NCBI GenBank assembly: GCA_947631875.1
Contig: CANRMV010000056.1
Location: forward strand, 1 to 7,221
Origin: an uncultured Clostridia bacterium
Lineage (GTDB): Bacteria > Bacillota > Clostridia > Christensenellales > UBA1242
Direction: 5' to 3'
DNA length: 7,221 nt
Shown here: positions 4,561 to 7,221 of the stretch, in pieces
How positions within the stretch are numbered: position 1 is the stretch's first letter
Layout: every line of letters begins with the position of its first letter
Notes under the pieces: model-generated
What the model saw: only the letters and a program-made list of their open reading frames with translations
The model's database searches: none
Told to the model about the DNA's origin: nothing
Position numbers and translations under genes: made by a program

Positions 4561-5914
4561 ATTTTTTTAGAATTTTGTAGGCGTCTTTTTCGTCTTTTAT
4601 TTCATAGCCAAGTGCGGATATTTGATTTCTTAAACTGTCGGCGGTGGCAAAGTCGCGAGCTTTTTTTGCCTCCCAACGCTTTTGCGCCAAATCTTTTATT
4701 TCGGCTGGAATTTCTTCTTCGTCAAAGTTCAAGCCCAAAACCTGATTGAATTTCATCAGCGTGGAGTAAACATCACTGCTGCGTTCTTCTCTTAGCATTT
4801 TCAAAACGCAGGCGATTGCTTTTGGCATGTTTAGGTTGTCATTTATGCTTTCCAAAAATTCGTCCTCAAATTTTGTTGTGTCCACATGAGCAGTGCCATT
4901 TTGATGCTCTTTTGCCAAGTTTTTTATGGATTTTAAAGTGTTTTTTGCCATTTCCAATGCATCAAAAGTGAAATTTTGCTGTTTAGAATAGTGCGCCAGA
5001 AAATAGAAAAATCTGAAATCTTCGGCAGAGAAACCTTTCTTTTCCAAATCGGCGATGGTGTATATATTTTTAAGGCTTTTGCTCATTTTTCCGCCGTCAA
5101 TCTGCAAAAATTCAAGGTGCATCCACATCTTAACAACTTGATGCCCATAGCGGCAGTTGCTTTGCGCAATTTCATTTTCGTGGTGAACAGGCTTGTGGTC
5201 CACTCCGCCTGTGTGGATGTCGATTGTTTCGCCCAAATATTTGTCACCAATAACAGAACATTCAATATGCCAGCCCGGATAGCCCCTTCCCCAAGGACTG
5301 TCCCATTGCATGATATGCTCTTTTGGCGCTTTCACCCACAAAACAAAATCATATGGGCTGTGCTTTTCGTCATCAACGGCAATTCTTGCGCCCGCAAGTT
5401 TTTCGTGAATGTCCATGCCCGAAAGAGCGCCATATTCAGGAAATTTTGCGATGTCAAAATATATGCCTTTGCTTGTTTCATAAGCAAAGCCTTTGCCTAT
5501 GAGCACTTTCACAAACTCAATCATTTCATTTATAACGCTTGTTGCAGGAACAATGTGTTCAGGCAAATCAATGTTCAACTTTTTTGCATTTTCCATGAAC
5601 ACATTCGTGTAAAATTTTGCAATTTCCCAAGGTGATTTGTGTTCGCGCTGGCTTGCAACAAGCATTTTGTCCTCGCCTTCGTCTGCATCAGAGGTGAGGT
5701 GACCAACATCAGTGATGTTCATCACGCCGTCAATGTGAAAGCCGTTATATTTCAAAACGCGGCGAATGTTGTCCATAAAAAGATAGGCTCTAAAATTTCC
5801 AATATGGGGATAATAATAAACAGTTGGGCCGCAAGAATACATCTTAACGGTTTTATTTTCATGACTTGGCACTTCTTCAAGTTGCCTAGTCAAGGAATTA
5901 TAAAATTTCAGCAT
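4559..5914 (-). CDS. cysS: cysteinyl-tRNA synthetase
   Basis: This encodes a 451-residue class Ia synthetase that charges tRNA-Cys with cysteine in the cytosol; the length is normal for the bacterial family. The HIGH-equivalent is PHIGN (residues 36-40) and KMSKS is exact at 276-280. The zinc site that selects cysteine is present: C28 in MYSCGPT, C219 in WHIECS, and H244 with E248 in HHENE. A helical anticodon-binding region follows KMSKS, and the last ~60 residues (KRWEAKKARDFATADSLRNQI) are the usual C-terminal tRNA-binding module. The segment before the zinc His reads GGVDHKPVHHENE where E. coli-type enzymes have DLIFPHHENE, a minor variant. The start at 5914 has TAGGAG seven bases upstream. 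It follows the marR-type gene by 33 bp with no terminator between, so the two are probably cotranscribed. No T-box or other riboswitch precedes it. Confidence 0.98.
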   Translation of the reverse strand: MLKFYNSLTRQLEEVPSHENKTVKMYSCGPTVYYYPHIGNFRAYLFMDNIRRVLKYNGFHIDGVMNITDVGHLTSDADEGEDKMLVASQREHKSPWEIAKFYTNVFMENAKKLNIDLPEHIVPATSVINEMIEFVKVLIGKGFAYETSKGIYFDIAKFPEYGALSGMDIHEKLAGARIAVDDEKHSPYDFVLWVKAPKEHIMQWDSPWGRGYPGWHIECSVIGDKYLGETIDIHTGGVDHKPVHHENEIAQSNCRYGHQVVKMWMHLEFLQIDGGKMSKSLKNIYTIADLEKKGFSAEDFRFFYFLAHYSKQQNFTFDALEMAKNTLKSIKNLAKEHQNGTAHVDTTKFEDEFLESINDNLNMPKAIACVLKMLREERSSDVYSTLMKFNQVLGLNFDEEEIPAEIKDLAQKRWEAKKARDFATADSLRNQISALGYEIKDEKDAYKILKK

Positions 5915-5947
5915 AATTTTCTCCTAACAAATAAAAAATTGGTTTTC

Positions 5948-6331
5948 TTATATTTTTTTATTCAAATAATTACACAAAATTTCAACTGCTTTTTCCACTT
6001 CATTGTTGGCATCGGCAAAAAAGTTGTCCAAGTTTTGAGTGAAAGCGGCAAGTTCTTGCTTTCCTTTTTCCGTTAGCGCCATAAGGCGACAGCGCTTGTC
6101 AATTTCGCCGTGTCGGGCAGAAACAAGACCTTCTTGTTCAAGTTCCTTTGCCATAAGTGTGAAGTTGGATTTTTTTAGGCCAAGTTTTTCAATAATCATG
6201 CTGACTGACAGGTTTTCATATTGTGAAATAAAGTATAGAACCTTAAATTTCAGCAAATTGTTGTTTGCAAAGTGCTTTGTAAGGTTTTCGGTTAGTGCTT
6301 CAATTTCCAATATCCTGTCAACGTTTTTCAT
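5948..6331 (-). CDS. MarR-family winged-helix transcriptional regulator
   Basis: This encodes a 127-residue DNA-binding repressor or activator of the MarR family, usually dimeric and often ligand- or redox-responsive. The winged helix runs from about residue 25 to 95: LLKFKVLYFISQYENLSVS, the recognition region IIEKLGLKKSNFTLMAKELEQEGLV, and the wing HGEIDKRCRLMALTEKGKQEL with the family's D-x-R...LT-x-x-G pattern. Flanking N- and C-terminal helices would form the dimer. The start at 6331 is chosen because the predicted promoter begins transcription there; ATGs at 6340 and upstream would lie in or before the -10 box. There is no SD, so a leaderless mRNA is likely. Family members commonly regulate themselves and neighbours, so cysS (33 bp downstream, same strand) and the divergent recD2 are candidate targets; this is inference. 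A cysteine in the wing (DKRCRL) could be redox-sensitive, but nothing shows this. Confidence 0.9.
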   Translation of the reverse strand: MKNVDRILEIEALTENLTKHFANNNLLKFKVLYFISQYENLSVSMIIEKLGLKKSNFTLMAKELEQEGLVSARHGEIDKRCRLMALTEKGKQELAAFTQNLDNFFADANNEVEKAVEILCNYLNKKI

Positions 6332-6338
6332 ATCTATC

Positions 6339-6367
6339 ATTATATAAAAGTGGCACAATTTTTGCAA
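6339..6367 (-). promoter_or_regulatory. sigma-A promoter of marR-cysS, start on the ATG
   Basis: On the minus strand TTGCAA (6367-6362), 17-bp spacer, perfect TATAAT (6344-6339). A start 6-8 bases on falls at 6333-6331, on or beside the ATG at 6331. Confidence 0.8.
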
Positions 6368-6427
6368 GTAAATTCAAGCGAAAAGTTATAAAAAAATATA
6401 AAATTTTTTATTTTGAATTTTGCTTGC
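6364..6427. promoter_or_regulatory. inverted-repeat region between the marR and recD2 promoters
   Basis: GCAAGTAAATTCAA (6364-6377) is mirrored by TTGAATTTTGCTTGC (6413-6427), with one substitution and one extra base. A second, A/T-only pair ATAAAAAA/TTTTTTAT lies inside (6388-6395/6404-6411). The outer arms overlap both -35 boxes, and the symmetry centre (about 6395.5) is also the centre of the two promoters. It is a good candidate for a shared operator of the MarR-type protein. Confidence 0.5.
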
Positions 6428-6452
6428 TTTTAAGTTGAAAAAATTTTAAAAT
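6424..6452 (+). promoter_or_regulatory. predicted promoter of recD2, start on the ATG
   Basis: TTGCTT (6424-6429), 17-bp spacer, TAAAAT (6447-6452; 5 of 6 to consensus). A start 7 bases on falls at 6459, the A of the ATG. The -35 is weak, so this is less certain than the other promoters. Confidence 0.55.
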
Positions 6453-6458
6453 ATTCCT

Positions 6459-7221
6459 ATGGCACTAATTGGCACTATTGAAGATATTGTGTATAGAAAT
6501 GAGGAAAATGGCTACACTGTGGCGCGGCTTGACCATGATGACGGCATAATCACAGTGGTTGGCAGGTTTATTGATGTTCAAGTTGGCTCGGAAGTTAAAC
6601 TTGAAGGCAGATTTGAGAAAACCAAATATGGCGTGCAATATTCTTTTGATAGTTATGAACTTTCCCTTCCAACGTCCCTTTCGGGGCTTGAAAAATATTT
6701 GGGAAGCGGGCTTATTCGTGGCGTTGGGCCAGCAACCGCAAAAAAAATTGTTGAGCATTTTGGCAAAGATGCTTTGGATGTTTTGGAGTATATGCCTGAC
6801 AAACTTGCGCAAATTTCGGGAATAAGTGCAAAAAAAGCCACCGAAATTGGATTTTCTTTTAAAGAGCATCGCGAAGTTCAAAACACAATAATTTTTTTGC
6901 AGGGCTTTAACATAACCACAAATATGGCACTTAAAATTTATAACGTGTATCACGAGCAAACATCCACTGTTGTGAAAAACAACCCTTACAAACTTGTGGA
7001 GGATGTTGACGGCATCGGCTTTGCAACGGCCGACCGAATTGCGCAAAACGCAGGCATTCCAAAGGACAGCGTGTTTAGAATTAGGGCGGGGCTGATTTAC
7101 AATTTGCAAACATCGTGCGAAAAGAATGGAAACACTTATCTGCCGAAGGTTATGCTTTTTGATTTGGCTGCAAAGTCATTGGAACTTGATTTGGACGAAT
7201 ATAAACAAGGCTTTGACGAAG
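6459..7221 (+). CDS. recD2: RecD2-type ATP-dependent DNA helicase, 5' part, cut by the window end
   Basis: An uninterrupted frame of 254 complete codons runs from the ATG at 6459 off the right edge. The protein starts MALIGTIEDIVYRNEENGYTV and continues through GSEVKLEGRFEKTKYGVQYSFDSYE, which is the N-terminal OB-like domain of RecD2/RecD-like helicases. Helix-hairpin-helix segments follow: GSGLIRGVGPATAKKIV (about residues 85-101), ISGISAKKA and VDGIGFATADRIA. RecD2 proteins are superfamily 1B 5'-3' helicases found in bacteria without RecBC, involved in genome stability and repair. The Walker A and other helicase motifs, and most of the protein (usually ~720-850 residues), lie beyond the window. 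No SD precedes the ATG (the bases are AAAATATTCCT); the start rests on agreement with the family N-terminus and the absence of an upstream alternative. A long antisense open frame at 6465-7109 is a shadow of this gene. Confidence 0.93.
   Translation, partial: MALIGTIEDIVYRNEENGYTVARLDHDDGIITVVGRFIDVQVGSEVKLEGRFEKTKYGVQYSFDSYELSLPTSLSGLEKYLGSGLIRGVGPATAKKIVEHFGKDALDVLEYMPDKLAQISGISAKKATEIGFSFKEHREVQNTIIFLQGFNITTNMALKIYNVYHEQTSTVVKNNPYKLVEDVDGIGFATADRIAQNAGIPKDSVFRIRAGLIYNLQTSCEKNGNTYLPKVMLFDLAAKSLELDLDEYKQGFDE

Noticed and set aside
4976..5635. 219-codon plus-strand open frame
   Set aside because: Lies wholly antisense to cysS, whose identity is certain; the product has no recognisable family.
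5947..5977. Possible separate cysS promoter (TTGTGT, 19-bp spacer, TATAAG on the minus strand)
   Set aside because: Poor -35 and long spacer; cotranscription with the marR-type gene is simpler, although a weak internal promoter cannot be excluded.
6465..7109. 214-codon minus-strand open frame
   Set aside because: Antisense to the RecD2 N-terminus, which matches its family in the other frame.

Overview
The window looks like chromosome from a low-GC member of the Bacillota (Clostridia-like, probably an uncultured gut or anaerobic lineage). The pointers are a classical tyrosine T-box riboswitch ahead of tyrS, AGGAG-type ribosome binding sites, sigma-A promoters with extended -10 elements, and the NifU-like/GGGtGRT gene pair that is typical of anaerobic Firmicutes. 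I cannot name a genus from the sequence alone.

Layout, left to right. 1-234: a 117-bp tandem duplication containing the last ~25 codons and the downstream hairpin of the GGGtGRT gene. 156-1827 (minus): a two-gene, translationally coupled operon encoding a NifU-like Fe-S scaffold protein and a GGGtGRT-family protein of unknown function. 1828-1946: back-to-back promoters. 1947-2552 (plus): a GNAT N-acetyltransferase. 2567-2850: promoter and complete Tyr T-box leader, with specifier UAC, UGGU bulge and competing antiterminator and terminator. 2920-4155 (plus): tyrS. 4154-4560: a small XRE-type regulator gene bracketed by inverted copies of a ~46-bp A/T-rich hairpin repeat, which also act as the ends of tyrS and cysS. 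4559-6331 (minus): a marR-type regulator gene followed by cysS, probably one operon. 6332-6458: a strikingly symmetric divergent promoter region. 6459 to the right edge (plus): the first 254 codons of a RecD2-type DNA helicase gene, cut by the window end.

The functional themes are tRNA charging (TyrRS, CysRS), Fe-S or cysteine-related metabolism (NifU-like plus GGGtGRT) and regulation (XRE, MarR). The T-box couples tyrS expression to uncharged tRNA-Tyr. The MarR gene sits directly upstream of cysS and divergent from recD2, so its product could control itself, cysS and recD2 from one operator region; that is inference.

Points most worth a second look are: (i) three genes (GNAT, marR, recD2) whose best promoter puts the transcription start on or within a few bases of the ATG and which lack a usable Shine-Dalgarno, in contrast to the four SD-led genes, suggesting leaderless mRNAs; (ii) the dyad-symmetric marR/recD2 promoter region; (iii) the conserved but functionally unassigned scaffold/GGGtGRT pair, whose gene end is tandemly duplicated at the window edge; and (iv) the repeat-bracketed XRE gene.
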